Counted from the first letter of the stretch, positions 11,067 through 19,311 are shown. The stretch: 64,000 bases of DNA from Rhizobium mesosinicum (GCF_019511345.1 NZ_JAEUAK010000005.1:248001-312000), one strand, 5' to 3'. Translations and numbers: made by a program. Notes: generated from the letters alone by a model not told the origin.

Positions 11067-11431
11067 CTGCCAAGAACCTTCTTCGCGATCTTAACGAGAT
11101 TTTCCGGATCGAACGGTTTGGTGAGCCAGCCGGTGGCGCCGGCGGCCTTGGCACGGGCCTTGAGGTCCGCATCGGATTCCGTCGTCAGGAAGATGATCGG
11201 CACGCCGGCCTGGGCGGGCAGTTTCCGCAGCTCCTCGATCATCGTCAGCCCGTCCATGACGGGCATGTTGAGATCAGTGACGATCAGATCGAAATTGCCG
11301 CTCTTGGCGATTGCTAGGCCCTCGGCGCCATTGACGGCTTCGGTGACTGCGTAGCCTGCATTGGTGAGCGTGACCTTGGTGGTCAGCCGGATGCTGGCGG
11401 AATCGTCGACGGTCAGGATGTTTGCGCTCAT
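11063..11431 (-). CDS. cheY: CheY-like single-domain response regulator
   Basis: A 122-residue receiver with all active-site residues: acidic pair Asp9-Asp10 (ILTVDDSAS), phospho-acceptor Asp53 (LIVTDLNMPVMDG), Thr83 (IIFLTTES) and Lys105 (GWLTKPFDP). There is no output domain. It lies between the STAS gene and cheA with 4-base overlaps at both ends, so it is the cognate regulator of this CheA. It may act on the flagellar switch or serve as a phosphate sink, as CheY1 does in Sinorhizobium meliloti; the sequence alone does not decide. Confidence 0.95.
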   Translation of the reverse strand: MSANILTVDDSASIRLTTKVTLTNAGYAVTEAVNGAEGLAIAKSGNFDLIVTDLNMPVMDGLTMIEELRKLPAQAGVPIIFLTTESDADLKARAKAAGATGWLTKPFDPENLVKIAKKVLGR

Positions 11432-11769
11432 AGCGTCACCTCTTTATGCAACCAGAATTTCGTGTCTTCGTGATCGAAGGCTTCCGCAAATCCGGCACGC
11501 TCAAGAACCTTGAGAAGCGAGCTGCTGGCCGGAGCCGAAAGCGTAAGAGTCTTGCCTGTCGCCTTTGCCTGACGACGGGCGGCTTCGACGAGCTGAATGA
11601 AACTCAGATCCGCTTCCGCGTTTTCGGGAAGACTTAGAACAATGTTATTACTGTCGCGAAATTGATCGAGAACCTTCGCGTATACTTCCGAAGCAGTACG
11701 AATGCTCAGAACTTCGGGAAGGGATATAGATTCGAAATATTGCGCCTGAGTATTCAATGCAGCCTCCAT
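11428..11769 (-). CDS. STAS-domain protein of the chemotaxis operon
   Basis: A 113-residue protein with a STAS-like fold pattern: ISLPEVLSIRTASEVY, a strand-helix pair around NIVLSLPENAEADLSFIQLV, then AKATGKTLTLSAPASSSLLKVLERAGF. The ADLSFIQLV segment is where anti-anti-sigma relatives carry the phosphorylatable Ser. It is the first gene of the cheY-cheA-cheW operon and overlaps cheY by four bases. The position matches cheS in the S. meliloti che operon, whose product binds CheA and speeds CheY1 dephosphorylation. That functional equivalence is inference from position, so I give no gene symbol. Confidence 0.8.
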   Translation of the reverse strand: MEAALNTQAQYFESISLPEVLSIRTASEVYAKVLDQFRDSNNIVLSLPENAEADLSFIQLVEAARRQAKATGKTLTLSAPASSSLLKVLERAGFAEAFDHEDTKFWLHKEVTL

Positions 11770-12098
11770 GGTCGGAGAATACTTAACGACCCCAAAAGGA
11801 CTCTCATGACAGGCTTAACAGCGCGTAAACAGCGGTTGTAGGAAAGTGCAATTACAGCGAGTCCGGACTCCCTGATTTCTCATCCAAGATAACTTATACT
11901 GACGCATATTCATGTTATAAAATAAACCGTAAAATCATATAGATAGTCCGGATCTAAACGGTACGTCTCAAATTTAGCCGAACTCCTTTAAGCGTTGTTA
12001 ATCACAACGTTGACGAGTCTGCGGCGTTTACCTGCCGTTTCCATCCTGCCCGTAAAAATAGAATCAAATTGCCTGTGTTTAGAAGTAAAGGTACAAAT
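11770..12098. promoter_or_regulatory. AT-rich divergent promoter region of the chemotaxis operon
   Basis: This 329-base gap separates the minus-strand STAS-cheY-cheA-cheW operon from the plus-strand receptor-like gene. It is distinctly AT-rich around 11880-11960 (TTATAAAATAAACC). It contains a small dyad, CGTTGT at 11993-11998 and ACAACG at 12004-12009. No gene is visible. Both transcripts presumably start here, but I cannot place exact -10 and -35 boxes with confidence. Confidence 0.55.
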
Positions 12099-13844
12099 GT
12101 GACAAACACGATGTCATCGGCACAGACTGCGCTCTACGCCTCAGGGTCAGATATCAGCCTGACCCTGGAATCGGCCCGCGCTCAAGTCGAGGAACGTTTC
12201 CTCGAAGGTGGCACCGTTCTGCTTTCGGTGATGGATGTCCTCAATCGTCTGTTGACGTCGCTGGACCAGCTCACCAAGGCGTTGGACACCAATGAGGCGA
12301 GTGATACCAGCGCCGATCTGAATGCGACCGTTCAGAACTTGATTGAGCTTCCTGGCGCTGAGGAAAACCGTCAGCAGGCTCTGACGGCACTTGCCCAAAC
12401 GGGCTCGGAACTGCACCGGCACGTCGCGGATATGCAGGAGACGATGCGGTACCTGCGCACCTTCGCAGTCACGGTAAAGATAACGGGTGCGGGTCTCGCC
12501 GAATTCGCGGGCTTCGCACAGGAAATCCTGGAGCGCATCTATTCGGGGACGGACGAAGTCAATCGCTTCGCCAGCCATCTGGACAGCCTGCAGAAGGAGG
12601 TCAAGCTCGCCCTTTCCTTTGGCAACAGTCTGTCCAAAAGCTACGCCGGCACCGTTCCTGCAGTCGCCTCGGCGCTTAAGGACGACGCAAAGAAGATTGC
12701 CGATCACCGTCAGAACCTCGGCGCGATCGCCCGCGAGGTAGGCGCCATCGCTCGCGGCGTACAGGGCAAAGTCGCATCTACGCTTTCGGCACTGCAGATC
12801 GGCGATATTACCCGCCAGCGCATCGAGCATGTGCAGAGTATCTTCTCGCTGCTGGAGGATTTCTTCGCAAGCGCAGATGGCGCCAAGCTCGACGCCGATG
12901 CACGCAAACGGCTGCAGAACGTCATCCATCACCTGACCGCCGCGCAGATGGCTGAGATGTGCACCAACTTCCAACGGGATTCCCACAACGTCGTAAAGAC
13001 CATCGCGAGCTTCAGCCAGGATACGCAGCAAATTCTGCGATTGCGCGACCAGATGAGCGGTCAGAGCAACGGCGGCGGCGGCAATTTCATGCGCGCGCTT
13101 GAATCCAGCGTCTCCGCAGCCCACGAGATCGTCAAGCAGGTCGATACGGCAAGCCGTCAAGCCGACCAGGTCAGTCAATCGACGATCGGTACTGCTGCAA
13201 CGCTTCTGCAGTCCATCGAAGCGATCCGCGCGGTCAAGACCGATATTCACTATATGGCGCTGAATACCAACCTGCGCTGCAGCCGTCTCGGCGAGGAAGG
13301 CAAGTCGATCAACGTCGTCACCGCCGAGTTGCGCATCTTTGCCGGCAAGCTCGATGATTCAGCCGATGCCATCGTCAATGGCCTGCCGGCGCTCGAAGCC
13401 TCGGCCGGGCGCGTTGCCCCCGCCGCCGGCCCCAAGAACGGCGGTCTTGCCGAAAGCCTCACCTCGGCCGTCAACACGATCCGCTCGGCCGCCAACTTGA
13501 TGGAAGACGAACTCGAAGTGCTTGCCGAACATGGCCGCGAAGTCGCGACAAGGATCAACCTTCTGATCGGCAAGCTCGATTTCCAGCATGATCTTGGCGA
13601 CGTGCTCGCGCGCTGCGCCGATGTGCTGGAAACCGCGGCCGGCGACCAGATCGCCGATATTTCCGACATCGCCGAAGCAATCGCTCCGCTCGACCGCACG
13701 ATCTTCAAGCTCTACACCATGGTCCAGGAACGCAATGTCCATCGCGACATCATTCCCGCCACCGAGCAAACAACGGAAGCGGTTTCTGCTCAGCCCGCCA
13801 AAGTCCGGAGCGACGAAGATCTGTTCGAGGACGCCCTTTTTTAG
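12099..13844 (+). CDS. Soluble chemotaxis protein: CheZ-like DxxxQ motif plus degenerate receptor hairpin
   Basis: A 581-residue, almost wholly helical protein with no membrane segment or signal peptide. I chose the GTG at 12099 because AAAGGT lies at the right distance; ATG 12111 is the alternative. The segment ALQIGDITRQRIEHV carries Asp236 and Gln240 in a DxxxQ spacing like the CheZ phosphatase site. Residues 376-420 (DIHYMALNTNLRCSRLGEEG, VVTAELRIFA) align with the receptor signalling hairpin but lack its usual EAARAGE core. A second QxxD-type helix, KLDFQHDLGDVLARC, lies near the C-terminus. It is divergent from the STAS-cheYAW operon. A role in CheY or CheA control is inferred. Confidence 0.8.
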   Translation: MTNTMSSAQTALYASGSDISLTLESARAQVEERFLEGGTVLLSVMDVLNRLLTSLDQLTKALDTNEASDTSADLNATVQNLIELPGAEENRQQALTALAQTGSELHRHVADMQETMRYLRTFAVTVKITGAGLAEFAGFAQEILERIYSGTDEVNRFASHLDSLQKEVKLALSFGNSLSKSYAGTVPAVASALKDDAKKIADHRQNLGAIAREVGAIARGVQGKVASTLSALQIGDITRQRIEHVQSIFSLLEDFFASADGAKLDADARKRLQNVIHHLTAAQMAEMCTNFQRDSHNVVKTIASFSQDTQQILRLRDQMSGQSNGGGGNFMRALESSVSAAHEIVKQVDTASRQADQVSQSTIGTAATLLQSIEAIRAVKTDIHYMALNTNLRCSRLGEEGKSINVVTAELRIFAGKLDDSADAIVNGLPALEASAGRVAPAAGPKNGGLAESLTSAVNTIRSAANLMEDELEVLAEHGREVATRINLLIGKLDFQHDLGDVLARCADVLETAAGDQIADISDIAEAIAPLDRTIFKLYTMVQERNVHRDIIPATEQTTEAVSAQPAKVRSDEDLFEDALF

Positions 13845-13857
13845 AAAAAGCCGCGGC

Positions 13858-14937
13858 TTAATTGATGCGGCGGAACTTGTTCGCCGCTTCGATCGCCGCC
13901 TTCTGCTGGTCGTCCTCGATGCCGAGATAGAAATCCTCGAGCGAGGGGTCGCTCAATCCCGCCCGCCGCGACAGGACATACCATTTGGCAGCTTCGATCG
14001 GATCGGGCGCCGTACCGATCGCATTGATGTAGAGATGCGCGAGCTTGTTCTGCGCAACGACATTGCCCCGGTTGGCGGCAAGCTTCAGCCATTCGAAACC
14101 GCGCACGTAATCCTTCGGCCCACCGACACCGTTGACCAGCCAAATACCCATGTCGAGCTGAGCCGTATCGAAGCCTGCCCGCGCCGCGCGCGCCATCCAG
14201 TCCCGGGCCAGTTGCTTCTTGTCTTCGGGCAGGTCTGAGACCTGCTGATAGATCTGCGCTACCGCATATTGCGCGTCGGCGACGCCCTGCTCTCCCGCCT
14301 TTTCATAGTAAGGCAGGGCAAGTTTCAGACCCTTGCTGCCGGGATTGTCGGCAACGAGCGTCTGCGCCCAATTGAATTCGGCCGACGAATTCCCGCCGTC
14401 GGCCGCCTTGCGCATATATTCGTCGGCCTTCGCCTTGTCGCGCGTGACATTGTTACCCTCCATCAGGAGCAACGCATATTTGAACATGGCGGCCGGATCG
14501 CCGCCCTCCGCCGCCTTGCCGTACCAGAAGGCGGCATTCTTCATGTCCCGCTTGACGCCGAGGCCTTGCGACAGGATTTCGGCGATCAGGGTCTGGGCCG
14601 CCGGATCGCCAAGTTGCGCCCGTGGCAGCGCCTTGTCCATGGCGGTCAGATAATAGCCACGTTGATAGGCGCCGAACGCCTCGTCGACCGGACCCGTATA
14701 TTCCTTTTCAGGCGGCAGGTCGGGGAGCTTCGCACCCATGCGATCGAAAACCCCGACACCATCGGACGGTACAATACCCTGCGGCTGCGGTCGGCCGGCA
14801 CGGAACGTCTGGCTGGGTGCCGCAGAAGGTTCGGTGATCGCTTCGTTTGTCTGTGCCAGCACAAATTCCGGCCAGACCGCCAGAAAGGTGGTCATACAAA
14901 GGAGAGCGCATCTCGAAAGGCGGGCGGGCATCGGCAT
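13858..14937 (-). CDS. Exported Sel1/TPR-repeat protein
   Basis: About 359 residues from the ATG at 14935-14937, chosen because it opens a signal peptide (MPMPARLSRCALLCMTTFLAV ending EFVLAQ) and sits 10 bases after the upstream thiE-like stop. After a proline-rich stretch come Sel1-type helical repeats of about 36 residues: AQTLIAEILSQGLGVKRDMK, AMFKYALLLMEG, AQYAVAQIYQQ, LDMGIWLVNGVGGPKDYVRG and AQNKLAHLYINAIGTAPDPI. Such repeats are protein-interaction scaffolds, in alphaproteobacteria often periplasmic and envelope related. No partner is identifiable. It is likely co-transcribed with the preceding gene. Confidence 0.85.
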   Translation of the reverse strand: MPMPARLSRCALLCMTTFLAVWPEFVLAQTNEAITEPSAAPSQTFRAGRPQPQGIVPSDGVGVFDRMGAKLPDLPPEKEYTGPVDEAFGAYQRGYYLTAMDKALPRAQLGDPAAQTLIAEILSQGLGVKRDMKNAAFWYGKAAEGGDPAAMFKYALLLMEGNNVTRDKAKADEYMRKAADGGNSSAEFNWAQTLVADNPGSKGLKLALPYYEKAGEQGVADAQYAVAQIYQQVSDLPEDKKQLARDWMARAARAGFDTAQLDMGIWLVNGVGGPKDYVRGFEWLKLAANRGNVVAQNKLAHLYINAIGTAPDPIEAAKWYVLSRRAGLSDPSLEDFYLGIEDDQQKAAIEAANKFRRIN

Positions 14938-14947
14938 AAGCGCGATA

Positions 14948-15601
14948 TCAATCCTCAAACCGTGGCGCTTTTTCGTCAAGTAAAGCATTGATCTGAGCCA
15001 CGATCGAGGGCGCCTGAGCCGGCTCTGCGAATACCCCCACGCGCATCGCCACGAACTCGGCCCCAGTCTCCGCAACGGCAAGCACGGAAGCCGGATCGGT
15101 GCCGCCCATGACGATGCACGGTATTTCGATCATCGACGCCCACCACTCGGCAAGCGCCAGGTTCTTCGGGTGCGCCTCCGGCTTGATGTCGCCGTCGAGC
15201 TTGCCGAAGAAGATGTAATCGGGCCGCTCCTCGCCGACTTCGAGCGCCGTATGCCGGTCCGCCGCGTTACCGCCACCGACGATCAGTTTGTCGGCATAGC
15301 GATCGATCGCATCGGCAATCTCGCTTGCCGGCCCTGTGATGTGCAGGCCATCGGCTTTCGAACGGCCGACGACGCGGCTGTCACCGGCAATCAGAGCCGC
15401 AGCACCGGCATTCTGGATGATGGGCACGAGCTTTTCGGCATGTTTCTGAAAGCTGCCGTCATCGAGACCATATTGCGGTAGGATAACGGACGCGACATCG
15501 CCGCCCCTCAGCGCATCGGCAACGATCGCCGCCCGTTCATCGGCATTGGCGATATCGGGCACAACGAGAACAAGGCGGCAGCGGTTTTCCGGTTCGGTCA
15601 T
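14948..15601 (-). CDS. Thiamine-phosphate synthase (ThiE) family protein
   Basis: A 217-residue TIM-barrel protein: LVLVVPDIANADERAAIVAD, GAAALIAGDSRVVGRSKADGL, HITGPASEIADA, DYIFFGKLDG, IPCIVMGGTDPASV and AETGAEFVAMRVGVF. The overall pattern (barrel strands, the xDGLHI-like strand, the GG phosphate loop) is that of ThiE, which joins HMP-PP and HET-P. No other thiamine gene is nearby. The protein departs from canonical ThiE at several loops, so a paralogue of unknown substrate is possible. The Sel1 gene follows after 10 bases. Confidence 0.75.
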   Translation of the reverse strand: MTEPENRCRLVLVVPDIANADERAAIVADALRGGDVASVILPQYGLDDGSFQKHAEKLVPIIQNAGAAALIAGDSRVVGRSKADGLHITGPASEIADAIDRYADKLIVGGGNAADRHTALEVGEERPDYIFFGKLDGDIKPEAHPKNLALAEWWASMIEIPCIVMGGTDPASVLAVAETGAEFVAMRVGVFAEPAQAPSIVAQINALLDEKAPRFED

Positions 15602-15709
15602 GAAGTCTTTCCATCTGCGGCGGTTTTTCCCGCTCTATGGCGGATCCGCACTCGTTTTGAGTGAGTAATTCCGATAGAGGGGGCTTGCAAGGGGAGGAAC
15701 TTCAAAAGC

Positions 15710-16474
15710 ATGCCGCATGATCTGTCATTTTACTACGCCGCAATCCCGGCTGTCATTCTTGTCGGGCTTGCCAAAGGCGGGATGGGCGACGCTTTGTCGC
15801 TGATCGGTCTTCCCTTTCTCGCCCTCGTCGTGGCACCCGTCGAAGCCGCCGCAATTCTGCTTCCCATCCTCGTCTTCATGGACATGATATCGCTGGTCAT
15901 CTGGCGCCAGCATGGCGACTGGACGACGCTGAAGATCATGCTGCCGGGCGCACTTCTCGGCATCGCTTTCGGCTGGGCCACCTCTGCTCTGGTGCCGGGA
16001 AGCGTGCTGCGCATTCTCATCGGTGCCGTCACCGTTGCCTTCTGCCTGCGTTACTTCTGGAACAATTTCGGCCCCGGCAAGGGCAAGGTCGTCCCGCCGC
16101 GACCCCAGCGTCCGGTCCTGGCAAGTCTTTGGGGCACGCTTTCCGGTTACGGCAGTTTCGTCGCCCATGCCGGCGGCGCGCCCTTCCAGATCTACGCCCT
16201 GCCGCTCAAGCTGCCCCCACGCGAGTTCACCGGCACAAGCGTGCGCTTCTTCGCCATTTTGAATGCTGTAAAGCTGGTTCCGTATTTTGCGCTGGGGCAG
16301 TTCGAGACCCGCAATCTTCTGGCCTCTGCCACGCTCTTGCCCTTCGCCCCGCTGGCAACGATTGCCGGCGCATGGTGTGTGCGGCGCATGCAGCCGCAGA
16401 TATTCTATCCATTCATGTATGCCATGGCACTGATCGCTGCTTTCCTGATCCTGCGCGAAGGCATGCTCGAATAG
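15710..16474 (+). CDS. TSUP-family (TauE/SafE) membrane exporter
   Basis: A 254-residue polytopic membrane protein with about eight hydrophobic segments. It opens with AIPAVILVGLAKGGMGDALS, the N-terminal signature of the sulfite/sulfoacetate exporter TauE family (DUF81), and the repeat half begins at about VLASLWGTLSGYGSFVAHAG. TSUP proteins move small sulfur-containing or organic anions across the inner membrane; the substrate is not evident. A GGGGAGGA ribosome site lies 11-12 bases upstream. It stands alone between a minus-strand gene and the ArsR regulator. Confidence 0.88.
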   Translation: MPHDLSFYYAAIPAVILVGLAKGGMGDALSLIGLPFLALVVAPVEAAAILLPILVFMDMISLVIWRQHGDWTTLKIMLPGALLGIAFGWATSALVPGSVLRILIGAVTVAFCLRYFWNNFGPGKGKVVPPRPQRPVLASLWGTLSGYGSFVAHAGGAPFQIYALPLKLPPREFTGTSVRFFAILNAVKLVPYFALGQFETRNLLASATLLPFAPLATIAGAWCVRRMQPQIFYPFMYAMALIAAFLILREGMLE

Positions 16475-16537
16475 GATGCGTTCGTTGCGATGCACAATTC
16501 CCTTGCTGGATACGCCTGTTTGACGTAGCTTTTTGGG

Positions 16538-16798
16538 ATGTCGAACACGGACCCTTTCGCCGCGATTGCCGATCCGAACCGGCGGTTCTTGCTGGAGGAA
16601 TTGCGACGCGCGCCAAAAACGGTCAATGAGCTTGCCGAGGGTCTGCCGATCAGCCGCCCTGCCGTGTCGCAACACCTGAAAGCGCTGCTCGAAAGCAACC
16701 TCGTTTCCGTAACCTCGGAGGGAACGAAGCGCATCTACACGGTCAATAACCGCGGCTTCGACAAGCTCAATCTCTGGCTGGATCAGTTCTGGGCCTGA
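16538..16798 (+). CDS. ArsR-family winged-helix transcriptional regulator
   Basis: An 86-residue protein: AIADPNRRFLLEELRRAPKT then NELAEGLPISRPAVSQHLKA, LLESNLVSVTSEGTKRIYTV. This is the standard winged helix-turn-helix of ArsR regulators with almost nothing added. No metal-binding cysteine motif (ELCVCDL) is present, so it is the SdpR-like metal-independent type often partnered with SRPBCC proteins, though none lies next to it. The 5' region contains TTGACG but no clear ribosome site; translation may be leaderless or weak. Confidence 0.88.
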   Translation: MSNTDPFAAIADPNRRFLLEELRRAPKTVNELAEGLPISRPAVSQHLKALLESNLVSVTSEGTKRIYTVNNRGFDKLNLWLDQFWA

Positions 16799-16952
16799 AC
16801 ACGCCCGCTTCTCGTAAAAACACCAGCCCGATGCCGCATGCAAGGGACTGGCGCTTGATTTCGGTTATTCACCGGGTCTTGCTTGGTAGTCGAAAAATGG
16901 GGAATTTACCTTTTCTTTCACAAGACTGATGTCCGGCGATATCCTGGAAAGA

Positions 16953-17126
16953 TCAATGGACGGATGACTTGAGACGCTCGATCTCGTCCTTGATGCGCAG
17001 CTTACGGCGCTTGCATTCGGCAAGTTCAGTATCGGAAATAGAGGGAGATGTTCTCAGGGCATGCAACTCCTCCTCGAGAGCGACATGCTTTTTCTGGAGC
17101 GATTCAAGATGAGCTTGAACAGTCAT
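16953..17126 (-). CDS. DUF465 (YdcH/SlyX-like) small coiled-coil protein
   Basis: A 57-residue coiled-coil protein, MTVQAHLESLQKKHVALEEE onward, ending LAECKRRKLRIKDEIERLKS. I chose the ATG at 17124-17126 because GGAAGGGT lies upstream and the family begins here; a longer frame adds 13 arginine/glycine-rich residues of no family similarity. DUF465 proteins are widespread in alphaproteobacteria with no assigned biochemical role. It is divergent from a second DUF465 protein at 17357. Confidence 0.88.
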   Translation of the reverse strand: MTVQAHLESLQKKHVALEEELHALRTSPSISDTELAECKRRKLRIKDEIERLKSSVH

Positions 17127-17356
17127 TTGACCCTTCCTTCCTCTTACCCTTCCCCAGCCATCCATTGCTGGAGATCCAAGGTGTCAACGCGCGGACTGTG
17201 ACACATTTTTGAATGCTTGTCGAAGGCCAAAAGATGGAGACTAAGCGGCAAATTCATGATCAACACTAACTTCCCGTTACCTCTATTTGGTGATAGGAGC
17301 TTGCGGAAATTATCGGCAGACCGGACAAGGTCCGAAGACGATCATGGGGAATGCAA

Positions 17357-17560
17357 ATGGCCGATCAGGAACAGGCGGAAATCAGGCTCATGGTGGCGCG
17401 CCTGCGCCAGGAGCATGAGGATTACGACGCCGCGATCAACGCCATGATCCAGACGGGCTGCGATGCTCTGCGCATCCAGCGCATGAAGAAGAAAAAGCTC
17501 GTGATCAAGGACAAATTGTCCAAGCTGGAAGATCAGATCATCCCTGATATCATCGCCTGA
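17357..17560 (+). CDS. DUF465 (YdcH-like) small coiled-coil protein
   Basis: A 67-residue helical protein, [20 protein letters not shown], with the family core [20 protein letters not shown]. The ATG at 17357 fits the GGGGA at 17347-17351 better than the ATG at 17351. It is a paralogue of the divergent 16953-17126 gene: both end in a KxxKLxIKDxxxxL helix. purE begins 10 bases downstream, so it is probably the first cistron of a DUF465-purE-purK transcript. Function unknown. Confidence 0.88.
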   Translation: MADQEQAEIRLMVARLRQEHEDYDAAINAMIQTGCDALRIQRMKKKKLVIKDKLSKLEDQIIPDIIA

Positions 17561-17570
17561 AGGAACGATT

Positions 17571-18071
17571 GTGACGATAACAGACAGACCGCCAGTCGCC
17601 ATTATCATGGGCAGCCAGTCAGACTGGGAAACCATGAAGAATGCTGCCGATACGCTGGAGGCGCTGGAAATCGAGTATGACGCACGTATCATCTCGGCTC
17701 ATCGCACACCGGATCGACTGGTAAGTTTCGCCAAAGGCGCACGCGCCGAGGGCTTCAAGGTTATCATAGCAGGTGCCGGCGGCGCGGCTCATCTTCCGGG
17801 GATGACGGCGGCCATGACGCCGCTGCCGGTCTTCGGCGTGCCGGTCCAGTCGAAGACCATGTCCGGCCAGGACAGCTTGCTCTCCATCGTCCAGATGCCG
17901 GGCGGCATCCCCGTCGGCACGCTTGCCATCGGCAAGGCCGGTGCGATCAACGCTGCACTTCTTGCTGCTGCCGTGCTTGCTCTTTCCGACGACGAGATCG
18001 CCGAACGCCTCGACGAATGGCGCGAACGCCAGAGCGCTTCTGTTGCCGAATATCCGATGGACGATCTCTGA
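17571..18071 (+). CDS. purE: N5-carboxyaminoimidazole ribonucleotide mutase
   Basis: A 166-residue class I PurE with [17 protein letters not shown] (nucleotide-phosphate loop), [10 protein letters not shown] (catalytic His), [14 protein letters not shown] and [20 protein letters not shown]. It converts N5-CAIR to CAIR in purine synthesis, in the cytoplasm. The start is GTG at 17571, 10 bases after the DUF465 stop. Its TGA shares one base with the ATG of purK (TGATG), so the pair is translationally coupled. Confidence 0.98.
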   Translation: MTITDRPPVAIIMGSQSDWETMKNAADTLEALEIEYDARIISAHRTPDRLVSFAKGARAEGFKVIIAGAGGAAHLPGMTAAMTPLPVFGVPVQSKTMSGQDSLLSIVQMPGGIPVGTLAIGKAGAINAALLAAAVLALSDDEIAERLDEWRERQSASVAEYPMDDL

Positions 18072-19135
18072 TGGTAAGGACGATAGGCATTATCGGCGGC
18101 GGCCAGCTCGGCCGCATGCTTGCCATGGCTGCAGCACGCCTGAATTTCCGCACGGTGATATTGGAACCGCAGGCCGATAGCCCCGCCGCCCAGCTCGCCA
18201 ACCGGCAGATCATTGCCGCCTATGACGATCATTCAGCACTCGCCGAACTGGCCGGGCTCTGTGATGTCGTAACCTACGAATTCGAGAACGTTCCCGTCGC
18301 CGCCGCAGAAATGCTGGCAAAAAGCGTGCCGGTCTACCCGCCCCCGAAGGCGCTGAAAGCTGCTCAGGACCGGCTGGTCGAAAAGCGCTTCATCAACGGC
18401 TGCAACATTCCGACAGCCCGTTTCCACGCGGTCGATAGCCAGGCCGATCTCGAATCGGCATTGAAAGACTTCAGCGGCCAGGGCGTGCTGAAAACCCGCC
18501 GCCTCGGCTATGACGGCAAGGGCCAGAAGGTATTCCGCTCGCCGGCTGACAGTCCTCACGGCGCCTATGCGGAACTTGGCTCTGTGCCGCTCATTCTCGA
18601 AAGCTTCGTCGCTTTCGAACGCGAGGTCTCGATCATCGCCGCCCGCGCCGCCGACGGCACTGTGCTCTGTTTCGACCCGGCCGAAAACGTGCACCGCAAT
18701 GGCATCCTGCATACTTCGACAATTCCAGCGACAATCTCCGCCGCCACCGCCGATGCGGCGCGCAAGGCTGCCGAACAAATTCTGGCGGCACTCGATTATG
18801 TCGGCGTCATCGGCATCGAGTTCTTCGTGCTGGCCGATGGCAGCCTGATCGCCAACGAGATGGCGCCGCGCGTCCACAATTCCGGCCACTGGACGGAAGC
18901 TGCCTGCGTCGTCTCGCAATTCGAGCAACATATCCGCGCCGTCGCCGGCCTGCCGCTCGGCAATCCGCGCCGCCATTCCGATTGCGTGATGCAGAACCTC
19001 ATCGGCGACGATATCCTTGCCGTTCCGGACTGGCTGAAACGTGACGACACGCTGGTGCATCTTTACGGCAAGACCGAAGCGCGCGCCGCTCGGAAGATGG
19101 GCCACGTGACGACGCTGACGGGCAAAGCCTGCTGA
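18071..19135 (+). CDS. purK: N5-carboxyaminoimidazole ribonucleotide synthase
   Basis: A 354-residue ATP-grasp enzyme beginning [20 protein letters not shown]. The ATG at 18071 is fixed by the family N-terminus and by the one-base overlap with purE; the longer frame upstream is only read-through of purE in another frame. Motifs: VVTYEFENVP, GVLKTRRLGYDGKGQ (ATP lid), ESFVAFEREVSII, NEMAPRVHNSGHWT. It uses ATP and bicarbonate to make N5-CAIR from AIR, which PurE then rearranges. Confidence 0.98.
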   Translation: MVRTIGIIGGGQLGRMLAMAAARLNFRTVILEPQADSPAAQLANRQIIAAYDDHSALAELAGLCDVVTYEFENVPVAAAEMLAKSVPVYPPPKALKAAQDRLVEKRFINGCNIPTARFHAVDSQADLESALKDFSGQGVLKTRRLGYDGKGQKVFRSPADSPHGAYAELGSVPLILESFVAFEREVSIIAARAADGTVLCFDPAENVHRNGILHTSTIPATISAATADAARKAAEQILAALDYVGVIGIEFFVLADGSLIANEMAPRVHNSGHWTEAACVVSQFEQHIRAVAGLPLGNPRRHSDCVMQNLIGDDILAVPDWLKRDDTLVHLYGKTEARAARKMGHVTTLTGKAC

Positions 19136-19186
19136 GCCGTTTGTCCGGCCAGCGCCTGAAACCCGCGGAAAAAAGCCTTCACGTGG

Positions 19187-19215
19187 TTGACACAAGGCGG
19201 AGGCCGGGTTATCTG
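19187..19215 (+). promoter_or_regulatory. Candidate sigma-70 promoter for rpmJ
   Basis: A perfect TTGACA at 19187-19192 is followed after 17 bases by TATCTG at 19210-19215. It lies between purK and rpmJ on the plus strand. The -35 is unusually good for this genome type; the -10 keeps the TAT start only. A hairpin with a short T-run follows 15 bases downstream. Confidence 0.45.
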
Positions 19216-19229
19216 CTCCCCCACCTAAG

Positions 19230-19253
19230 AGCGCGCCCAGCCGGCGCGCTTTT
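19230..19253 (+). terminator. Hairpin with T-run upstream of rpmJ
   Basis: AGCGCGC at 19230-19236 pairs with GCGCGCT at 19244-19250 over a seven-base loop, followed by TTTT. It could end the purEK transcript, or, as it lies just after a candidate promoter, attenuate rpmJ transcription. The structure is seen directly; which role applies is not. Confidence 0.6.
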
Positions 19254-19311
19254 GATTGTTAAAAGACACGGGCGAATGTGAATTCCCCCAGAAACATCGC
19301 GGATCAGAAAA

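Noticed and set aside
15725..16843. 372-codon antisense frame over the TSUP and ArsR genes
   Set aside because: Both genes on the plus strand are clear families; the antisense product has no motif and crosses both.
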